33,926 bases of DNA, taken from NCBI GenBank assembly GCA_022797115.1, contig JAAWKB010000013.1, positions 1 through 33,926 on the forward strand, read 5' to 3'. The stretch is from Oscillospiraceae bacterium (GTDB lineage: Bacteria > Bacillota > Clostridia > Oscillospirales > Oscillospiraceae). The first letter of the stretch is position 1, and each line of letters starts with the position of its first letter. A model generated the notes under the pieces. The model did no database searches. It saw only the letters and a program-made list of their open reading frames with translations, and had not been told where the DNA came from. A program made the position numbers and the translations under genes. Of the stretch, positions 15,248 through 22,380 are shown one piece after another.

Positions 15248-16255
15248 TCACCTGCGCGCCACTGATAAGGGGCGGCCCTCCCAGCTGCCATAGAGGGAGA
15301 AGCAGCCCTCCAGGCCCTCTGTAATGGTCACAGCGCCCGCCTCATCGATCAGGATATATTCAAACCCGCCCTGCATCCGCCAGTAGGCGGCGGCTTCCTC
15401 CGGGCCCATGACAAACAGGGCGGTGGACAGCGCGTCGCACACAACGCCCTCATCTGCCACTACGGTGACAGATAACACCCCGCTTCTGGCCGGACAGCCC
15501 GTCCGGGGGTCGATGATATGCCAATAGGTCTCCCCGTCCTGCTCAAAATACCGCTGGTATCCGCCGGAGGTCACAACGGCCTTGTCTGCAATCTCCAAAA
15601 CGCCGGCGTAGCCGTCCCCATCCGGGGACTGGACCGCCACCCGCCAGGGGGAGCCGTCCGGCTTCACCCCCAGGGTCTGGACGTTGCCCCCCAGCTCCAC
15701 AATAGCGGAGGTGACGCCCTCGTCCCGGAACAGGGCCATCAGCTGGTCGCCGGCGTACCCCTTGGCCACCGCCCCCAGATCCACCTCAACCCCATCCGGC
15801 AGGGTGAGACGGCCACCCGCCAGGGAGACCGTCCGGTAGTCCACCCGCTCCAGCAGCTTATCCAGCGTCTCCCGGTCCGGCACCTGGTAGTCCCCCGTGG
15901 TGAAGCCCCAGGTGCGCACCACCGGGTAGATGGTCACATCCAGCAGCCCGCCGGTATCCGCACACAGCGACAGCGCCCGTCCCAGCAGGGCGGCGGTATC
16001 CTCCGACAGGTCCGCGCTCCCGGTGTGGTTGGCGGCATAGATCTCGCTGCCGGCATCGGTTGTGGACAGGAGGGACTCCAGCTCCCGGATACGCGCCGCC
16101 GCCTGTTTCCCAGCCTGTTCCCCACCGCTGCCGTAGACCGTCAGCTTCATAAACGTGTCCATAGCCGTCAGCTCCGTCTCCCACGGGCCCGCCTGGGCGC
16201 AGCCGGCGAGCAGGAGCAGGGCCAGCAGGAGGGCGCACAAGCAGCGGGCTTTCAC
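15248..16255 (-). CDS. apbE: FAD:protein FMN transferase, lipoprotein
   Basis: A 335-residue lipoprotein with signal sequence and lipobox LLAGC (C19 lipidated). ApbE transfers FMN from FAD to a threonine of exported flavoproteins. Family motifs are present: the TAMDTFM opening, DLGAVAKGYAGD (159-170), VELGGNVQTLG, TSGGYQRYF, HIIDPRTG (246-253) and CDALSTALFVMG (273-284), the last two including metal ligands. The start is a GTG at 16255 overlapping the malQ stop (GTGA), so it depends on coupled translation. No RnfG- or NqrC-like acceptor is encoded in this window, so the flavinylated target is elsewhere. Confidence 0.94.
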   Translation of the reverse strand: MKARCLCALLLALLLLAGCAQAGPWETELTAMDTFMKLTVYGSGGEQAGKQAAARIRELESLLSTTDAGSEIYAANHTGSADLSEDTAALLGRALSLCADTGGLLDVTIYPVVRTWGFTTGDYQVPDRETLDKLLERVDYRTVSLAGGRLTLPDGVEVDLGAVAKGYAGDQLMALFRDEGVTSAIVELGGNVQTLGVKPDGSPWRVAVQSPDGDGYAGVLEIADKAVVTSGGYQRYFEQDGETYWHIIDPRTGCPARSGVLSVTVVADEGVVCDALSTALFVMGPEEAAAYWRMQGGFEYILIDEAGAVTITEGLEGCFSLYGSWEGRPLSVARR

Positions 16256-17730
16256 AGCCGCCCGTACATCCTGGTATACTGCATCAGCTTCTTTGCCAAA
16301 GCAGGGTTGGCGTCGCCCGGCAGCAGCCGCCAGCGCCAGTTGCCCGCGGGGACGCCGGGGGTGTTCATGCGCCCCTCCGCGCCCAGGCCCAGGCAGTCCT
16401 GCATCTGGACCACAAAGGTGTCCGCCACGCTGGACATGCCGCCCCGGATCATTCCCCAGTGGAAGCCCTCCGCGTCATTCAGGCCCAGGTATTTCCGGGC
16501 CATGGACACGTCCGCCCGGTCCGCCTGCTCCCGCCACTGCATCACCGTCTCATTGTCGTGGGTGCCCACATAGCAGACGCAGCGGGGGCTGTAGGTATGG
16601 GGCAGGTAGTTGCTGGGTTCCCGGGCGTCAAATGCGAACTCCAGCACCTTCATCCCAGGCAGTCCGGAGCTGCGCAGCAGCTTGTGGACCTCCGGCGTCA
16701 AAAAGCCCAGATCCTCCGCAATAAACGACAGGTTGGGGAACCAGTTGGTCAGCGTCCCCACCAGCTCCATGCCCGGGCCCTTACGCCAGCGCCCTTTCCG
16801 GGCGGTCTCCTCCCCGTAGGGCACCGCCCAGTAGCTCTCCAGGCCCCGGAAATGGTCGATACGGATGATGTCAAACAGGCGGCCCGCACCCTCCACACGG
16901 CGAATCCACCACCCGTACCCGTCGGCGCGCATCCGGTCATAGTCATACAGCGGGTTGCCCCACAGCTGGCCGTCGGCGGAGAAGTAGTCCGGCGGCACGC
17001 CGGATACCTCCTTTGGTACGTTGTCCTCCCCCAGCTGGAAGAACTCCGGCTCCGCCCACACATCGGAGGAATCCCCGGCCACATAGATGGGCAGATCCCC
17101 GATGATCTGGATGCCGAGGGAGTGGATATACTCCCGCAGGGCCTCCCACTGCTGGAAGAAGATGTACTGGAGGTAGGAGAAGAACTGCACGTCCTCCGCC
17201 AGCTCCTTGCGCCAACGCTCCACAGCCTCCGGCTTATGCAAGCGGATGTCCGCCTCCGGCCATTGGAGCCAGCTCTTCATGCCGAAATGGCGCTTGAGGG
17301 CCATAAAAAGGGCGTAGTTATCCAGCCACTTGTTCTCCTTGGCAAAACGCTCCACGGCCTCCCGGTCCCGGGGATATCCGGCACGGAACGCCTTGTACAG
17401 CACGTCAAACCTGGACTGGTAGATCTTCCCATAGTCCACATAGCCCGGTTCGCCGCCCCAGTCGATTTCCTCCAGCTCCGCACGGTCCAGAAGGCCGTCC
17501 TCCGCCAGCAGCTCCAGGTCAATGAAGTAGGGGTTTCCGGCAAAGGTGGAGAAGCTCTGATAGGGGCTGTCGCCGTAGCTGGTAGGCCCCAGGGGCAGCA
17601 GCTGCCAGTATTTCTGGCCTGCCGCGTGGAGAAAGTCCGCAAAGGCGTAGGCCTCCCTGCCCAAGGTACCGATGCCGTACCGGGAGGGGAGGGAGGAAAT
17701 ATGCAGGAGAATACCGCTGTGGCGGTCCAT
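16252..17730 (-). CDS. malQ: 4-alpha-glucanotransferase (amylomaltase, GH77)
   Basis: A 492-residue enzyme of usual GH77 length. It cuts and re-ligates alpha-1,4-glucans and processes maltodextrins or glycogen. Catalytic residues are visible: nucleophile D292 in RIDHFRG, acid/base E339 in IAEDLG and transition-state stabiliser D392 in GTHDN. Other conserved blocks are LLPLGPTSYGDSPYQSFSTFAGNPYFID and GDLPIYVAGDSSDVWAEP. I prefer the ATG at 17730; the TTG two codons upstream is an alternative. It has a strong promoter and overlaps apbE. Confidence 0.97.
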   Translation of the reverse strand: MDRHSGILLHISSLPSRYGIGTLGREAYAFADFLHAAGQKYWQLLPLGPTSYGDSPYQSFSTFAGNPYFIDLELLAEDGLLDRAELEEIDWGGEPGYVDYGKIYQSRFDVLYKAFRAGYPRDREAVERFAKENKWLDNYALFMALKRHFGMKSWLQWPEADIRLHKPEAVERWRKELAEDVQFFSYLQYIFFQQWEALREYIHSLGIQIIGDLPIYVAGDSSDVWAEPEFFQLGEDNVPKEVSGVPPDYFSADGQLWGNPLYDYDRMRADGYGWWIRRVEGAGRLFDIIRIDHFRGLESYWAVPYGEETARKGRWRKGPGMELVGTLTNWFPNLSFIAEDLGFLTPEVHKLLRSSGLPGMKVLEFAFDAREPSNYLPHTYSPRCVCYVGTHDNETVMQWREQADRADVSMARKYLGLNDAEGFHWGMIRGGMSSVADTFVVQMQDCLGLGAEGRMNTPGVPAGNWRWRLLPGDANPALAKKLMQYTRMYGRL

Positions 17731-17775
17731 AAACAATCACTCTTTCCGTTTCGGTTTAGATTTGGCCTATCTTTT

Positions 17776-17804
17776 ATCATACCATCCGTGCCGCCCTGTG
17801 TAAA
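17776..17804 (-). promoter_or_regulatory. SigA-type promoter of malQ-apbE
   Basis: Minus strand TTTACA (17804-17799), 17-bp spacer, TATGAT (17781-17776). Confidence 0.75.
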
Positions 17805-18132
17805 GGGACAAAAACGCCCAGCCGCCCTTTTTTCCTGCCGGGAGCTCCCTCTTCCCTGCCAGGTTTGACAAAAAAGGGAAAAACTCTGAAAAAAGTGACA
17901 GGGTACTCCCCGCCATACTGGGAGGGAACCCTGCTGAACTGCCGCCGCCACAAGGTTTTACACATTATCCACACAGTTTTCCACATCGTTATGTCAACGC
18001 GCGGCAGCCGGAAAAGTTGAGAAACTGCGTCCACACCGCCGTGCGTTCCCTTTCTGCGGCCGTTTCGTGCATTACGGAAACTTTTCCGCTTTTGTGTAAC
18101 ACTATAAGCAGAATAGGAGAGGGGGCGTTTCT
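17805..18132. other. Divergent intergenic region between malQ and the recombinase
   Basis: About 330 bp without a gene. It contains A-rich stretches (17870-17905), an imperfect GGGT...ACCC hairpin around 17908-17934, the DnaA-box group at 17956-17985, and a possible -10 box TATAAG at 18103-18108 for the recombinase with no convincing -35. The recombinase ribosome binding site AGGAGAGGG is at 18115-18123. Confidence 0.5.
17956..17985 (+). promoter_or_regulatory. Three tandem DnaA-box matches
   Basis: TTTTACACA (17956-17964), TTATCCACA (17965-17973) and TTTTCCACA (17977-17985) all fit TTWTNCACA, in the same orientation; the middle one is the exact consensus. dnaA and dnaN are not nearby, so this is not the usual oriC layout. 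It could be a DnaA titration or regulatory site about 150 bp upstream of the recombinase gene. Confidence 0.55.
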
Positions 18133-18966
18133 ATGTGGATTCGTCATGTGGAAATTGAGGATTTTGCCGCCCGGCTGCGGGAAGATGAGCGGAGCGCGGC
18201 GACGGTAGAGAAGTATTGCCGGGAGGCGGCGCGGTTTGCCGCCTGGCTGGAGGGCCGGGAGGTCAATCAGGTGTTGGCCTTGGAGTACAAGGCACAGCTT
18301 GCGGAATCCCGCACCCCGGCAGGGGTGAATGGGGCGGTAGCCGCCCTCAACAAGTTGTTTTCATTTTTAGGGTTGGAGGGGTGCAGGCTCAAGGCGGTGA
18401 AGCAGCAGCGGCGGATTTTCCGGGACGAGGCGCGGGAGCTGACGGAACATGAATACCGCCGCCTGCTGGCGGCGGCAAGGCGGCGGGGCAATGAACGGCT
18501 GCTGCTGCTCATGGAGACCGTCTGCTCCACGGGAATACGGATTAGTGAACTGCGGTTCTTTACCGTGGAGTCGGCAAAGCGGGGCCGGGTGGAGGTGGAC
18601 AACAAGGGCAAGCGGCGGACGGTTTTCCTGCCCGGGAAACTGCAAACGCTGCTGCTGCGCTATGCCCGGAAACGGGGGATTGCGGAAGGGCCGGTTTTTG
18701 TCACCCGCACCGGCAGACCGCTGGACAGGAGCAATATCTGGTCGGAGATGAAGGGTCTGTGCCGGGAGGCAGGGGTGGAGCCGGGGAAGGTGTTCCCCCA
18801 CAATTTGCGGCACCTGTTTGCAAGGACTTACTACGGGTTGGAAAAGGATATCGTGCGTTTGGCGGATATCTTGGGCCATGCCAGTATCGAGACGACCCGG
18901 ATTTATACCATGGAATCCGGGTATACCCACCGCAAGCAGTTGGAGCGGATGCGGCTGGTGATGTAA
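18133..18966 (+). CDS. Stand-alone tyrosine recombinase (Xer/integrase family), candidate DNA invertase
   Basis: A 277-residue recombinase. The N-terminal SAM-like core-binding domain is at about 5-88 and the catalytic domain at about 100-270. All catalytic residues are visible: R136 in GIRISEL, K158 in the DNKGK beta-hairpin, H223 and R226 in PHNLRH, H249 in LGHASIETT and nucleophile Y258. The start follows AGGAGAGGG. No excisionase, phage or transposon genes accompany it. Its stop codon lies 6 bp before the first of two inverted loxP-like sites flanking a promoter, so the most natural role is inverting that segment. XerC/XerD, the chromosome-dimer resolvases, belong to the same family, but the context argues for a local role. 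Confidence 0.93.
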   Translation: MWIRHVEIEDFAARLREDERSAATVEKYCREAARFAAWLEGREVNQVLALEYKAQLAESRTPAGVNGAVAALNKLFSFLGLEGCRLKAVKQQRRIFRDEARELTEHEYRRLLAAARRRGNERLLLLMETVCSTGIRISELRFFTVESAKRGRVEVDNKGKRRTVFLPGKLQTLLLRYARKRGIAEGPVFVTRTGRPLDRSNIWSEMKGLCREAGVEPGKVFPHNLRHLFARTYYGLEKDIVRLADILGHASIETTRIYTMESGYTHRKQLERMRLVM

Positions 18967-18972
18967 AAAGAA

Positions 18973-19000
18973 CTACCACGGAATTGTCATTCCGTGGTAG
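18973..19000 (+). repeat. Inverted recombination-site candidate, left copy (IR-L)
   Basis: Two 12-bp arms, CTACCACGGAAT and its exact reverse complement, flank an asymmetric 4-bp spacer TGTC. This arm-spacer-arm design is that of loxP- or dif-like tyrosine recombinase core sites. It also forms a hairpin in RNA at the end of the recombinase gene. Confidence 0.85.
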
Positions 19001-19067
19001 CCAGCTTAGCGGCGTGTGCCCACTTTTTATTTTTTTGGAAAAAGGTTGCAGGAAAACATACAACTGC

Positions 19068-19106
19068 AAACCTGTTTTAAAAAAATTTAGAACAGGTTTT
19101 GTTTTG
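19068..19106 (+). terminator. Terminator hairpin inside the putative invertible segment
   Basis: Arms 19068-19081 and 19086-19099 pair over 14 bp (one G-U) with an AAAA loop, followed by TGTTTTG. It would block read-through from the recombinase gene and insulate the downstream promoter. A smaller stem (TTGCAG/CTGCAA, around 19045-19070) partly overlaps it. Confidence 0.65.
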
Positions 19107-19131
19107 CTATACCTAAATCTTGATTTTGACC

Positions 19132-19160
19132 TTGAAATATTTTCCTTCTAATGCTATGAT
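19132..19160 (+). promoter_or_regulatory. SigA-type promoter within the invertible segment
   Basis: TTGAAA (19132-19137), 17-bp spacer, TATGAT (19155-19160). Start site expected near 19167, so the transcript leader would contain the right inverted site. Confidence 0.75.
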
Positions 19161-19191
19161 ATCGTTAATTAGCCCTATGTATTGGGGCAAA

Positions 19192-19219
19192 CTACCACGG
19201 AATGACAATTCCGTGGTAA
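19192..19219 (-). repeat. Inverted recombination-site candidate, right copy (IR-R)
   Basis: The reverse complement of the left site: same 12-bp arms, but the spacer reads GACA on the plus strand. The two sites are identical over 27 bp in opposite orientation; only the outermost base (19219, A instead of G) breaks the pairing. In the mRNA leader it forms a hairpin ending 11 bp before the ribosome binding site. Confidence 0.85.
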
Positions 19220-19244
19220 AAAGAACGTTGGGAGGAAGTTGTCC

Positions 19245-22172
19245 ATGAAAAAACGATTACTATCAACCTTGCTGGCACTATGTATGTTGCTGTCCCTGCT
19301 GCCAGGGACGGCATGGGCGGAGGAGGTGCCTGCTCCAAACGACGGGGCTGCTCATGATGAGGTAATTCCTCTAGCGGACACGCTGACCTACGAAAACCTA
19401 TCCTATACGATTGCGGATAGTGGGATTGTGATTATAGATTGTGACGAATCCGCTACAAGTGTCATAATTCCTGAGCAAATTGACGGAATACCAATTGTTA
19501 CCATTGGAGATCAAGCATTTTGGCAATGCAGTAAGCTGACAAGTATCACGATCCCCAGCAGTGTCATATATATCTGGCCGCGTGCATTTATTGGCTGCAA
19601 CAGCTTGACAGATCTAGTGGTTGATCCTCAAAACCGCAACTATATCGTAGAAGATGACGTCTTGTTCGATATAACAAAAACCAATCTGGTTCATTGCCCC
19701 ACGACAAAAATTGGTGAATACACGATTCCTGACAGCGTTACTGCCATTGGGTACTATGCATTTAAGGGCTGCAATAGGCTAACAAGTGTCACCATTCCAG
19801 ACAGTGTCACTTATATTCCAGATTTTGTATTTGATGGTTGCAGTGGGCTGACAAACATCACCGTCCCTGACAGCGTCACCTTTTTGGGACAGGGTGTATT
19901 CAAGAATTGCTCTGGTTTAACCAGTGTCACCCTCCCAAACGCTATTACTTCTATTGCGAGCGATACATTCTATGATTGTATCAATCTGCCGGACATCACT
20001 ATCCCCGATAGTGTTACCTCTATTGGACGTTGTGCCTTCTTGAATTGTAAAAAGCTCAAAAGCATTACTATCCCTGACAGCGTTACGTCTATTGATGGAT
20101 CTGCGTTTAGTGGTTGCAGCGGGCTGGCTAATGTCACCTTACCTGACAGTGTAACGTTCATTGGAGACAATGCGTTTAATGGATGTAGCAGCCTGACAAG
20201 CATTACCCTGCCTAACAGCCTCACATCCATTGAGCCCAGGGTATTTGAACGTACAGGATTGACCAGTATCACAATTCCTGACAGTGTAACTACTATCAGA
20301 AACAGTGCATTTGAAAGCTGCCTCCAGTTAAAAAGCGTTATCATTCCCGACAGTGTGACATATATTGAGGGCGCTTTCGGCTGGTGCAGCAGTTTGACGG
20401 ATATCGTAATTCCTGACGGTGTTACCTCTATTTATGGGGCTACATTCTGGAATTGCAGCAGTTTGGCGAATATAACGATCCCTGACAGTGTGACTTCTAT
20501 TGGAGCGTCTGCGTTTACTGGCTGCAGCAGCTTGACGAGTATCCGTATTCCGGCCTCTGTCACCAGTATAGACGGTACCGCATTTGGATCTGATGGCGTT
20601 GTTTTGGTAATGAAGGGTAGAAATATCTATTTTGACGATTCAATAGCCGCATGGAAACGGATAGAAGAACATGCGGGAGAGACGATCACCTGGTCAGAGG
20701 ATATTATCCACTGTACCGACGGCATTATCCCCGTCAAGCTGGCCGCGCCGGAGAAACTGACCTGCTACAGCATTGACGAGGACACGAATGTTCTTCCCGT
20801 TAAATGGGAAACGCACGGCTTAACCCGGGATTGGTACCAAATCGACATTTATGACGTGGCAAATCCCTCCGCTCCGGCCAGGACTCTGACGGAGCGGATC
20901 ACCCCCATAGACGCGCAGGTATATTCCTACAAAGTATCCCTGGATGAGCTTCCCAGCGGCACATATTATCTGACGCTCCAGTCCGTGGGAGGGCCGGACG
21001 ACGTTCTGGAGGACGGCCCCCTCTATGCACCCAGTGAGATTGTAAAATCCAGTCAGTGGACATACATGCCGGTTGACCCTGTGGAACCCACACCCCCTTC
21101 CGACCAGATTTCCGACAAATTGGACAGCATCATCGACGCATCCACCGAGATCATCAAGGACACGCTTGAAAGTATCGCCAAAGGCGACCTGAAAGACGCG
21201 ATAGACAAAATCGGTTCCGCCATCTTTGACAAGATTGAGGAACTGGAAAAAAACATCAACGGTTCAGCAGAGATTGAGGTTGCGGCAGGGCTGGGCTTTA
21301 TTGACACCAGCGTCAAAGTCACCGGCGCGAAGCTGAACTTTGACTACAGCAAGAGCGTCCGCCTGGAGATCGGCCATCCGGAGGATGACAGTATCCAGGT
21401 GCCGGAACAGGACAATGCTGAGACCTTCCGCTTCTCCATGAAGCTGATCGAGGGCGCAAATAACAACGTGGCGGAGCTGGAGGTTCCCATCCGTGTCACC
21501 ATGCCCATCCCGGCGCAAAAGCTGAAACCCCATACCTTCAAGCTGTGGCACTTCCACGCGGGAAAGCTGGTTCCGGTGACGCTGTCCTCCACCCCTTACC
21601 AGGACGCAGCCAGCGGCCAATGGTACGTCTCCTTCAAGATTGACGGCTTCAGCGATTTCATTATGGAGTATGAGGAGGAAACCACCGCCCCGCCTGCTGT
21701 CACCCACACCATTTCCTTTGACACAGGCGGCGCACCTTTGACTGTCCCCGCGATGACCACCGGCGCAGACGGCCGTCTTTCCTCCTTGCCCACTCCATCC
21801 TGGAGCGGCCACCGCTTCGAGGGCTGGTTCCTGGCGGACGGCTCCCGCGTAACCACCTCTACCGTATTCAGCGGGGACACCACCGTCCGCGCCCGCTGGT
21901 CGCGCACCGCCTCCGCCCCGGAAACCAACTTTGTCTCCATCCCACCGTCCGGGCACGGCAAGATCATCACCGCCGACCGCTTCGCGGCGGAGGGCGACCG
22001 GGTGAACCTGTCCGCCCATCCTGACAAGGGCTACGCCCTCGCCAGCATCACCGTCACCGCCGCAGGCGGGAAGGAGCTCACCCTGCGGGAAAAGGGCGAT
22101 GGGAAGTTCTCCTTCACCATGCCCGACCGGCAGGTGAAAGTCATTGCGGAGTTTGAGAAAACAGAAAAATAA
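19245..22172 (+). CDS. BspA-type leucine-rich-repeat surface protein, candidate phase-variable
   Basis: A 975-residue exported protein with a clear signal peptide (about 1-27, ending AWA). Residues about 75-440 hold 14 repeats of the 22-23-residue BspA/LRR_5 type (F-x-x-C-S-x-L-T-S-I-T-I-P-D-S-V-T-S-I-G), one with a long insertion. A middle region (about 460-800) of unknown fold includes a helical, lysine/aspartate-rich stretch (QISDKLDSIID...). Residues about 815-880 resemble the InlB B-repeat (ISFDTGG...FEGWFLADG...TTVRARW), followed by a last beta-rich domain to the end. There is no LPxTG or SLH anchor. BspA-type LRR proteins are adhesins. The ATG at 19245 has GGAGGAAG six bases upstream. 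The repeat half is visibly richer in A/T than the C-terminal half. Confidence 0.9.
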   Translation: MKKRLLSTLLALCMLLSLLPGTAWAEEVPAPNDGAAHDEVIPLADTLTYENLSYTIADSGIVIIDCDESATSVIIPEQIDGIPIVTIGDQAFWQCSKLTSITIPSSVIYIWPRAFIGCNSLTDLVVDPQNRNYIVEDDVLFDITKTNLVHCPTTKIGEYTIPDSVTAIGYYAFKGCNRLTSVTIPDSVTYIPDFVFDGCSGLTNITVPDSVTFLGQGVFKNCSGLTSVTLPNAITSIASDTFYDCINLPDITIPDSVTSIGRCAFLNCKKLKSITIPDSVTSIDGSAFSGCSGLANVTLPDSVTFIGDNAFNGCSSLTSITLPNSLTSIEPRVFERTGLTSITIPDSVTTIRNSAFESCLQLKSVIIPDSVTYIEGAFGWCSSLTDIVIPDGVTSIYGATFWNCSSLANITIPDSVTSIGASAFTGCSSLTSIRIPASVTSIDGTAFGSDGVVLVMKGRNIYFDDSIAAWKRIEEHAGETITWSEDIIHCTDGIIPVKLAAPEKLTCYSIDEDTNVLPVKWETHGLTRDWYQIDIYDVANPSAPARTLTERITPIDAQVYSYKVSLDELPSGTYYLTLQSVGGPDDVLEDGPLYAPSEIVKSSQWTYMPVDPVEPTPPSDQISDKLDSIIDASTEIIKDTLESIAKGDLKDAIDKIGSAIFDKIEELEKNINGSAEIEVAAGLGFIDTSVKVTGAKLNFDYSKSVRLEIGHPEDDSIQVPEQDNAETFRFSMKLIEGANNNVAELEVPIRVTMPIPAQKLKPHTFKLWHFHAGKLVPVTLSSTPYQDAASGQWYVSFKIDGFSDFIMEYEEETTAPPAVTHTISFDTGGAPLTVPAMTTGADGRLSSLPTPSWSGHRFEGWFLADGSRVTTSTVFSGDTTVRARWSRTASAPETNFVSIPPSGHGKIITADRFAAEGDRVNLSAHPDKGYALASITVTAAGGKELTLREKGDGKFSFTMPDRQVKVIAEFEKTEK

Positions 22173-22195
22173 AATGATCCCACCGACAGATTCAA

Positions 22196-22229
22196 CCAGC
22201 CGGCCTGCATCCTTTCGCGGGCCGGCTGG
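22196..22229 (+). terminator. Hairpin after the leucine-rich-repeat gene
   Basis: Arms CCAGCCGGCC (22196-22205) and GGCCGGCTGG (22220-22229), followed by a modest pyrimidine run CTCTTCCT; the U-tract is weak. Confidence 0.55.
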
Positions 22230-22286
22230 CTCTTCCTGCGAATCAAGATTTTTAAAGAGGGAAGGCCGATTTCCCAGCCAAAGTGC

Positions 22287-22315
22287 TTGTAAATTCACCC
22301 TGTGTTTGGTATACT
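22287..22315 (+). promoter_or_regulatory. SigA-type promoter of the metG operon
   Basis: TTGTAA (22287-22292), 17-bp spacer, TATACT (22310-22315). The leader to the metG start is about 60 bp, too short for a T-box. Confidence 0.75.
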
Positions 22316-22380
22316 ATGGAAAAATCCGCTCAATATGATCGGTATACCCCCCGCATATGGGGCTGACAGGAGGTTTTCCT

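Larger units (their letters stand above)
19001..19191 (+). other. Putative invertible promoter segment (191 bp)
   Basis: An AT-rich segment enclosed by the two inverted sites. It carries a plus-strand terminator hairpin (19068-19106) and then a good SigA-type promoter (19132-19160) aimed at the leucine-rich-repeat protein gene. I found no comparable promoter on the opposite strand. In the displayed orientation the switch would be ON; after inversion the promoter would point back into the recombinase gene and the surface protein would lose it. Confidence 0.7.

Noticed and set aside
17865-17870. Consensus TTGACA as a recombinase promoter
   Set aside because: No acceptable -10 box lies 16-18 bp downstream, and it is over 250 bp from the gene.
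17956-17985. Chromosomal replication origin
   Set aside because: DnaA-box matches are present, but dnaA, dnaN and an obvious AT-rich unwinding region are missing; kept only as a DnaA-box cluster.
18133-18966. Prophage or integrative-element integrase
   Set aside because: No phage, conjugation or excisionase genes and no tRNA attachment site are nearby; the inverted sites fit a local invertase better.
19500-20600. Regular DNA repetition resembling a repeat array or CRISPR
   Set aside because: The periodicity is about 69 bp, in frame and degenerate at the DNA level; it encodes the leucine-rich repeats.
22230-22380. T-box or SAM riboswitch in front of metG
   Set aside because: The leader after the promoter is only about 60 bp and has no T-box sequence or terminator-antiterminator pair.
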